Source of the DNA: CAYMCJ01 sp964388985
GTDB taxonomy: Bacteria; Patescibacteriota; Patescibacteriia; Patescibacteriales; CAYMCJ01
Length of the DNA stretch: 31,311 nt
Assembly (NCBI GenBank): GCA_964388985.1
Contig: CAYMCJ010000004.1
Coordinates: 1-31,311 of the forward strand
Direction of reading: 5' to 3'
The notes beneath the pieces are model-generated. The model saw nothing but the letters and a program-made list of their open reading frames with translations. It was not told where the DNA came from and searched no databases. Of the stretch, positions 21,140-29,351 are shown piece after piece. Position 1 is the stretch's first letter. Each line of letters begins with the position of its first letter. A program made the translations under genes and the position numbers.

Positions 21140-21606
21140 TCCCTGCTTTTATACTCTCTTATAGCTTCAACCACTTTGGAATCGTTGCTTAAATTCTCAA
21201 TAAATAAAACATGGTCTAAATTTATATTCATTTTGTTTTCCGGGCCGTGGATTTCATTGCCAAGCTTAATCAAGGAAAAATTATCGGCCGAGACCTGCCC
21301 GGTCTCTTCCCCCAAAGACGATGCCTGAAGCGCTTGGGACATACGTAAATAATAAATATCTTCCAAAACCAAAGTCTGGAGATTAATATCGGTTACTTTG
21401 CCGAAATAAACCTGCCCGTTAGAAAGAAAAACCGCCTGATATTTATCCGGGTCGGACCAATTTAATAAACGACTGAAACTGGTACTGCTGCTAAATAAAA
21501 AATTAAACACAATCAATAAAACTACGGCTATTACCAAAATAACGGCTGTCCATAATATTGTTTTTCGACGCGCCCGCGAATTTAATAAATTGGTTATAAT
21601 ATTCAT
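21136..21606 (-). CDS. Single-TM protein with a beta-rich domain, function unknown
   Basis: A 156-residue protein with a basic N-terminus (SRARRKT), one membrane helix (about residues 17-38), and a C-terminal soluble domain with short strands (KYQAVFLSNGQVYFGKVTDI) and a conserved-looking FSLIKLGNEIHGPENKMNIN segment. The strand-turn pattern recalls SH3- or LSm-like barrels. The likely topology is a cytosolic N-terminus and external domain. Conserved proteins of this type are common in Patescibacteria but carry no assigned function. Its last codons run into the TTCTTAC heptamer repeats. Confidence 0.78.
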   Translation of the reverse strand: MNIITNLLNSRARRKTILWTAVILVIAVVLLIVFNFLFSSSTSFSRLLNWSDPDKYQAVFLSNGQVYFGKVTDINLQTLVLEDIYYLRMSQALQASSLGEETGQVSADNFSLIKLGNEIHGPENKMNINLDHVLFIENLSNDSKVVEAIREYKSRE

Positions 21607-21707
21607 ACGATTATATATAATTCAAACCCGCAAATTATATGCCGGGCTATTTTAAAATAACCACCAGCAAATAAAATTTACAATATTTAAATTATGTTAT
21701 TATTTCT

Positions 21708-24047
21708 TCATTTATTTAATTTATTTATTATTTCTTCATTGCCCGGATTTAACTCCAGCGCCTTTTCAAAATATTTTCTCGCCTCGTCTGTTTTACCCTC
21801 TAATTCAAAAGACAAGCCCAGACTATATAAAGCATTTGAATGACCCTGGTTAATTTGGATTACTTTTAAAAATTTTTCAATCGCCTTGTCTATTTCTCCC
21901 TTGTTATAATAAAGCCTCCCCTGCTCATAAAATATTTCCGGGTCATTATATGTCTTAGTCAACTCATCTAATATCGGCAAAGCTTTTTCCGGTTGGTCTT
22001 CTTTTATATACGTTTTTGCCAGCCAAAACTTGGCTTCATCGTAATCAGGCTTCATTATCAAGGCCTCAGTCAACGACTGCTTCGCCTTATCCGGCAAAGA
22101 AGCCTTCAAATAGGCTTTTCCCAGCTCGGTTAAAAGAACCGGGTTGGTCGGCTCCAATTGAACTGCCCGGCCAAACGCCTGGACTGCGCCTGACTCGCTC
22201 CCTTTTACCAACGGCCCGACGTCTCGATAAATCATGCCCAAAGTTTCCTGGCAGGCTACTGAATTTGGATAATTGTCCGCGGCCGCCTGAGCCGCCCGGA
22301 TACTATTTTCCAAATTCTGCTTTATCAGATTATTATCCCGAAAATTGACCGGTTTCATCATTTCCGCTTTTATTTTGTTTAAATAACTCTTGGCCAAACT
22401 AATTTTATAATTATAGCGATGCGAATTTAAATTAATTGCCTTTGCCAACCCATCTTCATTATTTTTTTTTGCATAAAAATCAGCTAACCAGTATTTTATC
22501 CCGTAACCGGCCAGCACTACCAAAAAAATGCATAATAATGTAAAACAAATTAGAGGCAGTTTATTAATTATTCCGCCCCGGGGGAAATCTTTTGTTCCCT
22601 CGCTCGTATCTAAATTTATATTTTTTTCACTAAAAATCAACAACTTGGAATTATACGCCGTGGCCATCAGTAAGGCCAGCAAGGTAAAAAACAAAAACAA
22701 TAGCGAAAGGCTGTTTAAAAATAAAAACTGTAGCAAAATCAATACTGACAAACAAACAATAATAATTAATGTTAATCCCAAAAAATTATTCTCTGTTTTA
22801 TCCTCTCTTAAATCAAATCTATAAAAATATTTTCTAATAACAATATAAGTTAAGTAAAAAAAAGAACTGATAACCAACAGATAACTCAGTATTCCTAAAA
22901 TACCCAATGTCCCCACTATTTCAAAAACATAAGAATATCCTTTGTCAAATCTAAACTGCCAAAATTCAAAATTATTATATTCCCCATCGCGATACAAAGA
23001 AAAAATATTGGCAAAAGTGCCCGGCCCGGAACCGAAAATAAAATTATCTTTTAATGACTTAAAGGAAATGCTGACAGTATTTTCATAATCCAGTCCCACT
23101 GTCCGCGGGAGTTCTTTGCCGAGCAATATATTATCCAAATTTATTTTATGGCCGGAGGAAAAAAATAAAAATGCCCCGGCGACAACAATGAGTATAATCG
23201 GAAGAAAAAAAAATTTTTTAAAAATATTTAATAACTTAAAAGGCCGGCTAGAAGCGGAAATAAAATTAATCAGCCCAAGCATTAACCCGCCCAAAAACAG
23301 GCTAACCCAGGCAACATAAAAATCAACCAAAGCTAAAAATATTAAAGCCAAAAATAATATTATTTTAAAAAACCATAGCTGGTAATTTTTCAATTTAAAA
23401 TAAACGCCTTCATTTTTATAATTCATTATAAGCATTCCAACTATTAATATAATTATTACAACACTGTAAGAAGCCAAAATTTCCAACGAACCGCTGACAA
23501 AGCTAAATGAATCCTGAATAAAACCGGCGCCCGACATTAAATTCCATAAGCCAAAAAAAGAAAACCAGGCCGTCAGTAAAGCCAAGCCGTATGAATATAT
23601 TAATAATTTAAGGCAGGAAAAAATATAATCATCGCCAAACTTATCCTTGTCTGAAAAAATATTGATAATAATAAAATAAAAAACAACCAATAAAAACAAG
23701 GCTATAAACGAATCGCTGAACCTTCCGTAATAACCAAAAAATGAAGAAAACTTATCAAGGCTGAAAACGGCCGACAATAAAAAGGCTAACAAAAAAATCA
23801 ATACCGGAATATCCATCGGCGAATTCTTCAGTATTAATTTACCGCCAAATTTGGCTGACTTGATAAAAAATAAAATTGCTATTATCGGAACAATTAATAG
23901 TAATAAAAAAAATTTATTAAATTCAAACCATTCAAATGTCCAAGGCAAAAAAAATAAAGGTAAGGTAAAAATCAAGCCCTTTATTAAATATATCATTATC
24001 TTGTCCAATAGAATAATATTATCGTCCGGCATAATAATAAATTTCAA
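21708..24047 (-). CDS. O-antigen ligase/polymerase-like membrane protein with C-terminal TPRs
   Basis: A 779-residue protein. The first 500 or so residues contain about 12 membrane helices and a large periplasmic loop of the Wzy/WaaL type (GSGPGTFANIFSLYRDGEYN at about 342-361). From about residue 540 there are TPR repeats (AFGRAVQLEPTNPVLLTELG, AKQSLTEALIMKPDYDEAKF, ALYSLGLSFELEGKTDEARK). Such hybrids ligate or polymerise glycans on the cell surface and use TPRs for partners. The substrate cannot be read. The extreme C-terminus was altered by a 28-bp tandem duplication that brings the TGA stop into frame. It is coupled to the AI-2E family gene 26 bases upstream. Confidence 0.85.
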   Translation of the reverse strand: MKFIIMPDDNIILLDKIMIYLIKGLIFTLPLFFLPWTFEWFEFNKFFLLLLIVPIIAILFFIKSAKFGGKLILKNSPMDIPVLIFLLAFLLSAVFSLDKFSSFFGYYGRFSDSFIALFLLVVFYFIIINIFSDKDKFGDDYIFSCLKLLIYSYGLALLTAWFSFFGLWNLMSGAGFIQDSFSFVSGSLEILASYSVVIIILIVGMLIMNYKNEGVYFKLKNYQLWFFKIILFLALIFLALVDFYVAWVSLFLGGLMLGLINFISASSRPFKLLNIFKKFFFLPIILIVVAGAFLFFSSGHKINLDNILLGKELPRTVGLDYENTVSISFKSLKDNFIFGSGPGTFANIFSLYRDGEYNNFEFWQFRFDKGYSYVFEIVGTLGILGILSYLLVISSFFYLTYIVIRKYFYRFDLREDKTENNFLGLTLIIIVCLSVLILLQFLFLNSLSLLFLFFTLLALLMATAYNSKLLIFSEKNINLDTSEGTKDFPRGGIINKLPLICFTLLCIFLVVLAGYGIKYWLADFYAKKNNEDGLAKAINLNSHRYNYKISLAKSYLNKIKAEMMKPVNFRDNNLIKQNLENSIRAAQAAADNYPNSVACQETLGMIYRDVGPLVKGSESGAVQAFGRAVQLEPTNPVLLTELGKAYLKASLPDKAKQSLTEALIMKPDYDEAKFWLAKTYIKEDQPEKALPILDELTKTYNDPEIFYEQGRLYYNKGEIDKAIEKFLKVIQINQGHSNALYSLGLSFELEGKTDEARKYFEKALELNPGNEEIINKLNK

Positions 24048-24073
24048 AAAATTAATTAAACCTTCGTCTAATT

Positions 24074-25120
24074 TTAAATTTCCTTATTTTCCGATAATTT
24101 CTTCTCAAATAAATCCTTAATAAATACACTAACGGCCGTGGCTACCGGAATAGCCAATACCGCCCCTATTATTCCCGCGACTTTAAAACCAATTAACAAC
24201 ACAACTATACTGACAATCGGATTTAAGCCAACAACTTTCTGCATCAGCTTCGGCACAATTATATTATTTTCAACCCACTGAATAATTATATATAAAATAG
24301 CCACAAATACCGCCAGCATCGGCGCCTGCGTAAAAGCCAAAAAAATCGCCGGAATAGCGGCCAATATCGGACCCAAATAAGGCACAAATTCGGTTAATCC
24401 GGCTATTAAAGCCAATATTAAAGCATAATCAACTTTTAATATTAACAGCCCTGAAAATGTTAAAGTAAATATTATTAAAGATAAAATTAACTGACCCCTG
24501 AGCCATAACCCTATTTTTCTTTGCATTCTTGATATTAGCTGCATTAAATACGGCTGATATTTATCGGGAGCAATTGACCTGATTATTTTTTTCATGGCGC
24601 TGTCCTCAACCACCATGTAAAAAGTAATAACCAGCACCAAAAAAAATGAAAAAATACTTCCAAAAATACCGGTAACAGTAGAATAAACGCCGCCAGCCGC
24701 ATTTTCCAAATTTGAATTGACCGAACCCAGACTGTTTTTAATATTATCCAAAAATTCATGTTGATTTGTATAATTTTTAAAAACAGAAAAGCCGGAAGAA
24801 ATTTTTTCAAAATATTTGGGAAAATTAACTGATATCTCGCTTATCTGCTGTATTATCGGCGGAATTATCAAATAAACTATTGAACTTAAGATTATAAATA
24901 AAGCCAAATAAATTAACACTATTCCCAATGTTCGCGGAATCCTTCTTTTCCGCATCCAATCAACCCAAGGATCAAGAGCGCTGGCCATTACCAAAGACAC
25001 GAACAAAATGGCCAAAATATCCTTTACCGTATATAAAAAATAAAGCGCTAATAAAATAAAGATAATTTTTAATATTGTAATTGTGGAAATATTAATATTA
25101 GTTGCTTTTTTATTATCCAT
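24074..25120 (-). CDS. AI-2E family transporter (PF01594)
   Basis: A 348-residue membrane protein of the AI-2E/YtvI/PerM family: about eight helices with a large external segment (residues about 85-160), the RIPRTLGIVLIYLALFII block, and EFVPYLGPILAAIPAIFLAF near residues 240-260, then IIVPKLMQKVVGLNPIVSIV. Members export or exchange small molecules; a few are Na+/H+ antiporters or AI-2 exporters, so the substrate here is open. It has its own promoter (25152-25180) and is followed by the ligase-like gene, suggesting an envelope-linked role. Confidence 0.9.
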   Translation of the reverse strand: MDNKKATNINISTITILKIIFILLALYFLYTVKDILAILFVSLVMASALDPWVDWMRKRRIPRTLGIVLIYLALFIILSSIVYLIIPPIIQQISEISVNFPKYFEKISSGFSVFKNYTNQHEFLDNIKNSLGSVNSNLENAAGGVYSTVTGIFGSIFSFFLVLVITFYMVVEDSAMKKIIRSIAPDKYQPYLMQLISRMQRKIGLWLRGQLILSLIIFTLTFSGLLILKVDYALILALIAGLTEFVPYLGPILAAIPAIFLAFTQAPMLAVFVAILYIIIQWVENNIIVPKLMQKVVGLNPIVSIVVLLIGFKVAGIIGAVLAIPVATAVSVFIKDLFEKKLSENKEI

Positions 25121-25151
25121 AATATTAAAATTTAATTAATTATCTTACTAT

Positions 25152-25180
25152 ATTATAAAATAAATTGCGCAAATAAGCAA
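25152..25180 (-). promoter_or_regulatory. Promoter of the AI-2E family / ligase-like operon
   Basis: Minus strand TTGCTT, 17 bases, TATAAT. Moderate -35, perfect -10. Confidence 0.6.
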
Positions 25181-25258
25181 AAATAGACCGTCATTACCGC
25201 CTGTTTTTGAATGAATTTTATTATAAGAGGACAACGCAAAATTAATTCAAATATTAAT

Positions 25259-27046
25259 TTATTTTTTTTCTTCTATTTTTTTTCTAACTTCTTTAATAAA
25301 ACCATTTTTGCTTATTGTTCTGGTTTGTTTTTCACCTCTGTCCCGCACCGTCAATTTATCGGAGTTTATTTCTTTATCGCCAATAACCAACATATACGGC
25401 ACCTTCTCATTTACGGCTTTTCTTATTTTATTTCCAACCGTCTCATTGCCGTCGTCCACTTCAATCCTGATATCATTTTTCTTAAATTCTTCGGCTAATT
25501 CAAAACAATATTTAATATGTTTTTCACCAACTGAAATTATTTTTACCTGAACCGGAGACAACCAGACCGGGAAAGCGCCGCCGTAATGCTCAATTAAAAG
25601 AACTAAAAACCTTTCATATGATCCAAGTATAGCCCTATGAACCATAACCGGCTGCTCTTCTTTGCCTTTTTCATTAATATAAGTCAAACCAAATCTTTTA
25701 GCGGTGGCAAAATCAAGCTGGACTGTGGGAATCTGTATTTCCTTACCCAGAGCGTCTCTAAACATAAAATCCAATTTTGGTCCATAAAGCGCGGCTTCTC
25801 CTTCCACTCTCTTTGCTCCTAATTTCATTTCTTTCGACACCTCTTCTAATATTTCTTCGCATTTATCCCAATCCTTGGATTCGCCAATATATTTTTCAGG
25901 ATGGTCGTAGTCTCTAACAGATAAAGAAACCCAGTGTTTCCCCCACATACCTAACGCACTATAAAAATCCTTGATTATGTTTACTAAAATTTTTATTTCA
26001 TCTTTAACTTGGTCTAATCGGCAAAAAGTATGCCCGTCCTCTACGGTAATAGCATATACCCTATTTAAACCGCCCACTTCGCCTGTTTTTTCCGCCCGAT
26101 ACTGTTTTTCCGACTCCATATACCGAATCGGCAAATCCCGATATGAACGGGGTTGGGAAGCAAAAATCTGAGTTTGATGAGGACATTGAACGGGTTTAAT
26201 TACAAACTCGTGCCCGCGTCCCGAAGAAACATGAAACAACTCTTCTTTAAATTTTTGCGCATGCCCGGACAATTTATACAAATCAATTTTAGCTAAATGA
26301 GGTGTTATTACTTTTTGAAAACCATAATTAGAACATACTTTCTCAATATGCTTTCTTAATTCATCAATAATAATTGTCCCCTTAGGCGTAAATAAGGGCA
26401 AACCCGGACCGACTAAATCCGAAAAACAAAACAAATCCAATTCTTTTCCAAGTTTGCGATGGTCTCTTTTCCCCGCCTCTTCAAGCATCGCCAAATATCG
26501 CCTTAATTCTTTAGGGTCTGGAAAAGCCACTCCGTAAATTCGAGTAAGCATCTTATTTTTTTCATCTCCCCGCCAATAAGCGCCGGCCAGTTTGGTTAAT
26601 TTAAAAGCATTGGTCTTAACTATTCCGCTGGATTTAATATGCGGTCCGCGGCATAAATCTTCAAAATCACCCAGCCGATAATAACTTACTTTTTTCTCGC
26701 CTTTGGCCTTTAACTCTTTTATTAAATCCACTTTGTATGTTTGACCGACCTTTTTCTCCCGCGCCAAAGCTTCTTCTATATCCAATTCAAACTTTTCAAA
26801 TTTTAAATCATTTTTAATTATCTCTTCCATTTTTTTTTCAATCCTAATTAAATCCTCTTCGCCTATCTTTCCCTTGCCGAAATCAAAATCATAATAAAAA
26901 CCGTTTTCTATCGCCGGACCAATGGCGAATTTTACCTTGGGCCATAACTCTAAAACCGCCGCGGCCATAATATGCGACAATGAATGCCGCCTTATTTCTT
27001 CCCTATCGGCGGATACACCTGAATTTTTTTGTTTTTTATTGCTCAT
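25259..27046 (-). CDS. thrS: Threonyl-tRNA synthetase without TGS domain
   Basis: A 595-residue class II synthetase. The N-terminus starts almost at the editing domain: H21xxxH25 and C132xxxH136 are the editing zinc-like residues. The catalytic domain carries the tract VIKPVQCPHQ (C288 as a zinc ligand), and the C-terminus is a HGTP anticodon-binding domain (VWLSPVQVKIISVGEKHIKY). The TGS domain that normally occupies the first ~60 residues is missing. The gene overlaps the end of the DUF2238-like gene by 11 bases, so the two are co-transcribed and translationally coupled. A T-box leader upstream of the pair fits control by uncharged tRNA-Thr. Confidence 0.96.
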   Translation of the reverse strand: MSNKKQKNSGVSADREEIRRHSLSHIMAAAVLELWPKVKFAIGPAIENGFYYDFDFGKGKIGEEDLIRIEKKMEEIIKNDLKFEKFELDIEEALAREKKVGQTYKVDLIKELKAKGEKKVSYYRLGDFEDLCRGPHIKSSGIVKTNAFKLTKLAGAYWRGDEKNKMLTRIYGVAFPDPKELRRYLAMLEEAGKRDHRKLGKELDLFCFSDLVGPGLPLFTPKGTIIIDELRKHIEKVCSNYGFQKVITPHLAKIDLYKLSGHAQKFKEELFHVSSGRGHEFVIKPVQCPHQTQIFASQPRSYRDLPIRYMESEKQYRAEKTGEVGGLNRVYAITVEDGHTFCRLDQVKDEIKILVNIIKDFYSALGMWGKHWVSLSVRDYDHPEKYIGESKDWDKCEEILEEVSKEMKLGAKRVEGEAALYGPKLDFMFRDALGKEIQIPTVQLDFATAKRFGLTYINEKGKEEQPVMVHRAILGSYERFLVLLIEHYGGAFPVWLSPVQVKIISVGEKHIKYCFELAEEFKKNDIRIEVDDGNETVGNKIRKAVNEKVPYMLVIGDKEINSDKLTVRDRGEKQTRTISKNGFIKEVRKKIEEKK

Positions 27047-27644
27047 ATTTTTTATCTTTAATTATTAAAATATATATTAAGGCTATAATAGCGCCGGCTA
27101 AATCAGCCACTAAATCCAAGGAAGTATTTACATAACCGCCCACCCCCGTTTCCGGAATCACTACGGTGGCAAAAAATTCAACAATTTCATTAAAGGCTCC
27201 GACGCCTAATCCGGCCATAACAATTACGATTAATATTGAAATCCATTTTTTTGTGTCTATTCTTAAACTTGGCTTTAATAAATGATACATCAAAAGCGTG
27301 GCCACTCCAAATCCAATAATATGCACAAACTGGTCATATCTAAAAATATTATAGGGCGGGCCGACAATCGGCAATAAAATAATTTCATATAATTTTTTAC
27401 CGCCTATAAAAATTCCTCCTCCCGACATATGAAGTATTGCCCAAACAGTCATGCCCCAAAGTATAATATTCGGATAATTTATTCTTTTATTGGTAAATAA
27501 TATTACTAAAAGAAAAAATATTATTATGCCGATATACATTATAAATTCATAGTTTTTTCTAGATACAAAAACAATAGTAAATATAATTAATACTATTATT
27601 AATATAAATAAAATCGGCAATTGTTCTTTTTTTAAAAACCCCAT
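27036..27644 (-). CDS. DUF2238-like (YjdF-type) membrane protein
   Basis: A 202-residue integral membrane protein with about six helices. The family pattern is seen in NIILWGMTVWAILHMSGGGI, IFRYDQFVHIIGFGVATLL (with YDQFVH) and NEIVEFFATVVIPETGVGGY followed by NTSLDLVADLAGAIIAL. It is of unknown function; the NEIVEF and LDLVADLAG motifs suggest a metal- or ligand-binding centre in the membrane. The annotated ATG (27642-27644) lies inside the 3' arm of the T-box terminator and has no Shine-Dalgarno; a TTG eight codons in is an alternative start. thrS overlaps its end. Confidence 0.8.
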   Translation of the reverse strand: MGFLKKEQLPILFILIIVLIIFTIVFVSRKNYEFIMYIGIIIFFLLVILFTNKRINYPNIILWGMTVWAILHMSGGGIFIGGKKLYEIILLPIVGPPYNIFRYDQFVHIIGFGVATLLMYHLLKPSLRIDTKKWISILIVIVMAGLGVGAFNEIVEFFATVVIPETGVGGYVNTSLDLVADLAGAIIALIYILIIKDKKYEQ

Positions 27645-27681
27645 CCCCGTGCATTAATAAAATTAATACACTGGGACGGGG
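27634..27681 (-). terminator. T-box terminator containing the DUF2238 start codon
   Basis: A long hairpin with GC-rich base (CCCCGTCCC with GGGGATGGGG) and an AT-rich top (GTGTATTAAT with ATTAATGCAC), followed by five T. The ATG of the downstream gene sits in the 3' arm (GGGGATGGGG), so folding blocks both elongation and start-codon access. Confidence 0.85.
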
Positions 27682-27890
27682 CATTAAATATCGCCTCGCG
27701 GTTCCACCCGGCTTGTTCGCTAAAATATTTATTCGGGCAAAATCGGCCACCTACAAATATTTTAGCAACCACCTTAATTTATTTATCCTATTAAGCTTAG
27801 TCCCGAATATTCGAGATCCCGCCATAGCGGGACCATGGTTGGTTTCCTGCTTAAGATATACAGGCTCACGGCAATCGCTTTTAGATAAAT
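27634..27890 (-). promoter_or_regulatory. T-box leader (threonine) of the DUF2238-thrS operon
   Basis: The minus strand carries the hallmark T-box sequence GGGTGGAACCGCG (27709-27697). Stem I base pairs are ATTTATC (27890-27884) with GATAAAT (27787-27781), with AAGC and GCTT next. The 3' side of the next internal loop reads GGACTAAGC, so the specifier is probably ACU (27801-27799), a threonine codon, in line with the downstream thrS. A long terminator hairpin follows (CCCC of 27681-27678 with GGGG of 27642-27639, plus inner pairs) and TTTTT (27638-27634). The UGGA bulge would pair with UCCA at the tRNA 3' end. The leader begins right after the stop codon of the preceding gene. Confidence 0.88.
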
Positions 27891-29249
27891 TTATTTTTCA
27901 ATTTTAATTTTAATTCTATCCACTAAATTAGGGACTTTTTTGTTAAAAGCCGGGCGAAAAATTAAATCATAACCGGCAATTTCCTGAAAATTATCAAGAT
28001 AATCTCTTAACTGGCTTTCGGTTAAGCCAACAATTTTATGCCGGTCAATAATATTGGCATCGTCTTTTAAGGTCATTTTCCCCTCAAATGAAGACTTAAT
28101 CGTGGCCAAACCATTATCAAAATTTAAGTTATTTAAATCATACGAAATATCGTCCGTATTAAACTCAATCAGATTTTTACTGTCAGGCACAATAGTAAAC
28201 AATTTATTCTCCGCCAACTTAGCGACCCGCTCTTTTGAAAAAGCGACTATGGTCACCAGGGCTTCCATGCTAACCTCAAACTTCTCTTTTTCTTCCCCCA
28301 CTTTTCCGTCAACTTCGGTGCTGACAGAATTTTCGTCAACCATATAAATAACCTTATCATATCCTTTATAGCTACTGCCGAATTTCTTTTCCGCTTCTTT
28401 TATTAAAACATCTTTTAAATCTTTAACCGCTTTATCAATGTCCGCCTGTTTAATATATTTTTTAATCTGCTGGCCGTAATTAAACTTGGTCTGGCTTTCG
28501 GCGTATATTTTTTCCTGCAAACCGGCCCATAGCCCCGGAATGGTAAATCTTGTCGGCCCGATAGCCATAGCTTCACTCGGCTCATCGGCATATATTTCCG
28601 CTTCTACCGAGCCGCCAGCTGGAACATTTACGGTTTCTTTTATTCTAAATAATTTATTATCAAGGCTTAACAGTCTAGTGGTGGCGACTAACGGCTGATT
28701 TTTGGTATAATTATTTATTATTATAATCTTGCCGCTGACTTCTTCGCCAATTATTTCCGTATCTGTACTTAAATATGTTTCCGACTCCTCTATTTTAACC
28801 TGTTCAACCACTCCTTCAACGGCATTTTCCAGCGAGGAAGATTCTTCTTTTACTTTTTCATCATAAACATCAAAAATAAGGCTGTCGCTAATACGCTCCT
28901 GACTCGGTATTAATACTATAGTTAAATTAACAAAAGAAAAATAAAAAATTACCACAATTAATATAACGGTTGCCAAACCAAAACTAAAAGCGATTTTGCG
29001 ATATAAATTAATGGGCCTTTTACCCGAAACTTTTTTGTTGTTAGAGATATCCTTGGGCATATTTTTCTCTTTACTTAATTTAAAATTATCTTCGTCCTTG
29101 GGGCTATTATTTACTATCGGCTCTTTTTTAGGGGCCAATAATTTTTTTCTAGGGCTATTTTTAGGTTTGGCAATATTTTTAGCTGTCTTTTTATTACTAA
29201 CATTGCCCGGCTTTTCAGAAGTATCTAAAACGTTTTTTGATAAATTCAT
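27891..29249 (-). CDS. Single-TM protein with a baseplate-J-like region
   Basis: A protein of about 452 residues with a Lys/Asn/Pro-rich cytosolic N-terminus, one membrane helix (FSFGLATVILIVVIFYFSFV) near residues 90-110, then a large extracytoplasmic part. The segment VSGKIIIINNYTKNQPLVAT to AEIYADEPSEAMAIGPTRFT resembles the repeated strand unit of baseplate J-type proteins, which in Patescibacteria are found as envelope proteins rather than phage tails. I chose the ATG at 29249 (MNLSKNV): the longer frame to 29315 would start on TTG and adds an odd, sequence-poor stretch. No Shine-Dalgarno. The T-box leader begins directly after its stop. Function is not established. Confidence 0.75.
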   Translation of the reverse strand: MNLSKNVLDTSEKPGNVSNKKTAKNIAKPKNSPRKKLLAPKKEPIVNNSPKDEDNFKLSKEKNMPKDISNNKKVSGKRPINLYRKIAFSFGLATVILIVVIFYFSFVNLTIVLIPSQERISDSLIFDVYDEKVKEESSSLENAVEGVVEQVKIEESETYLSTDTEIIGEEVSGKIIIINNYTKNQPLVATTRLLSLDNKLFRIKETVNVPAGGSVEAEIYADEPSEAMAIGPTRFTIPGLWAGLQEKIYAESQTKFNYGQQIKKYIKQADIDKAVKDLKDVLIKEAEKKFGSSYKGYDKVIYMVDENSVSTEVDGKVGEEKEKFEVSMEALVTIVAFSKERVAKLAENKLFTIVPDSKNLIEFNTDDISYDLNNLNFDNGLATIKSSFEGKMTLKDDANIIDRHKIVGLTESQLRDYLDNFQEIAGYDLIFRPAFNKKVPNLVDRIKIKIEK

Positions 29250-29351
29250 ATGATTGTTAAAATTAATAATATAAATAGTACAATCTAAATCTTTAAATAT
29301 AGGCCAAGACCGCAAACAAACATGATATTACTAATTAATATACCAAATATT

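Noticed and set aside
29250..29315. Longer start (TTG at 29315) for the baseplate-J-like protein
   Set aside because: Begins with TTG, adds a weakly protein-like stretch, and a normal ATG start lies 66 bases on.
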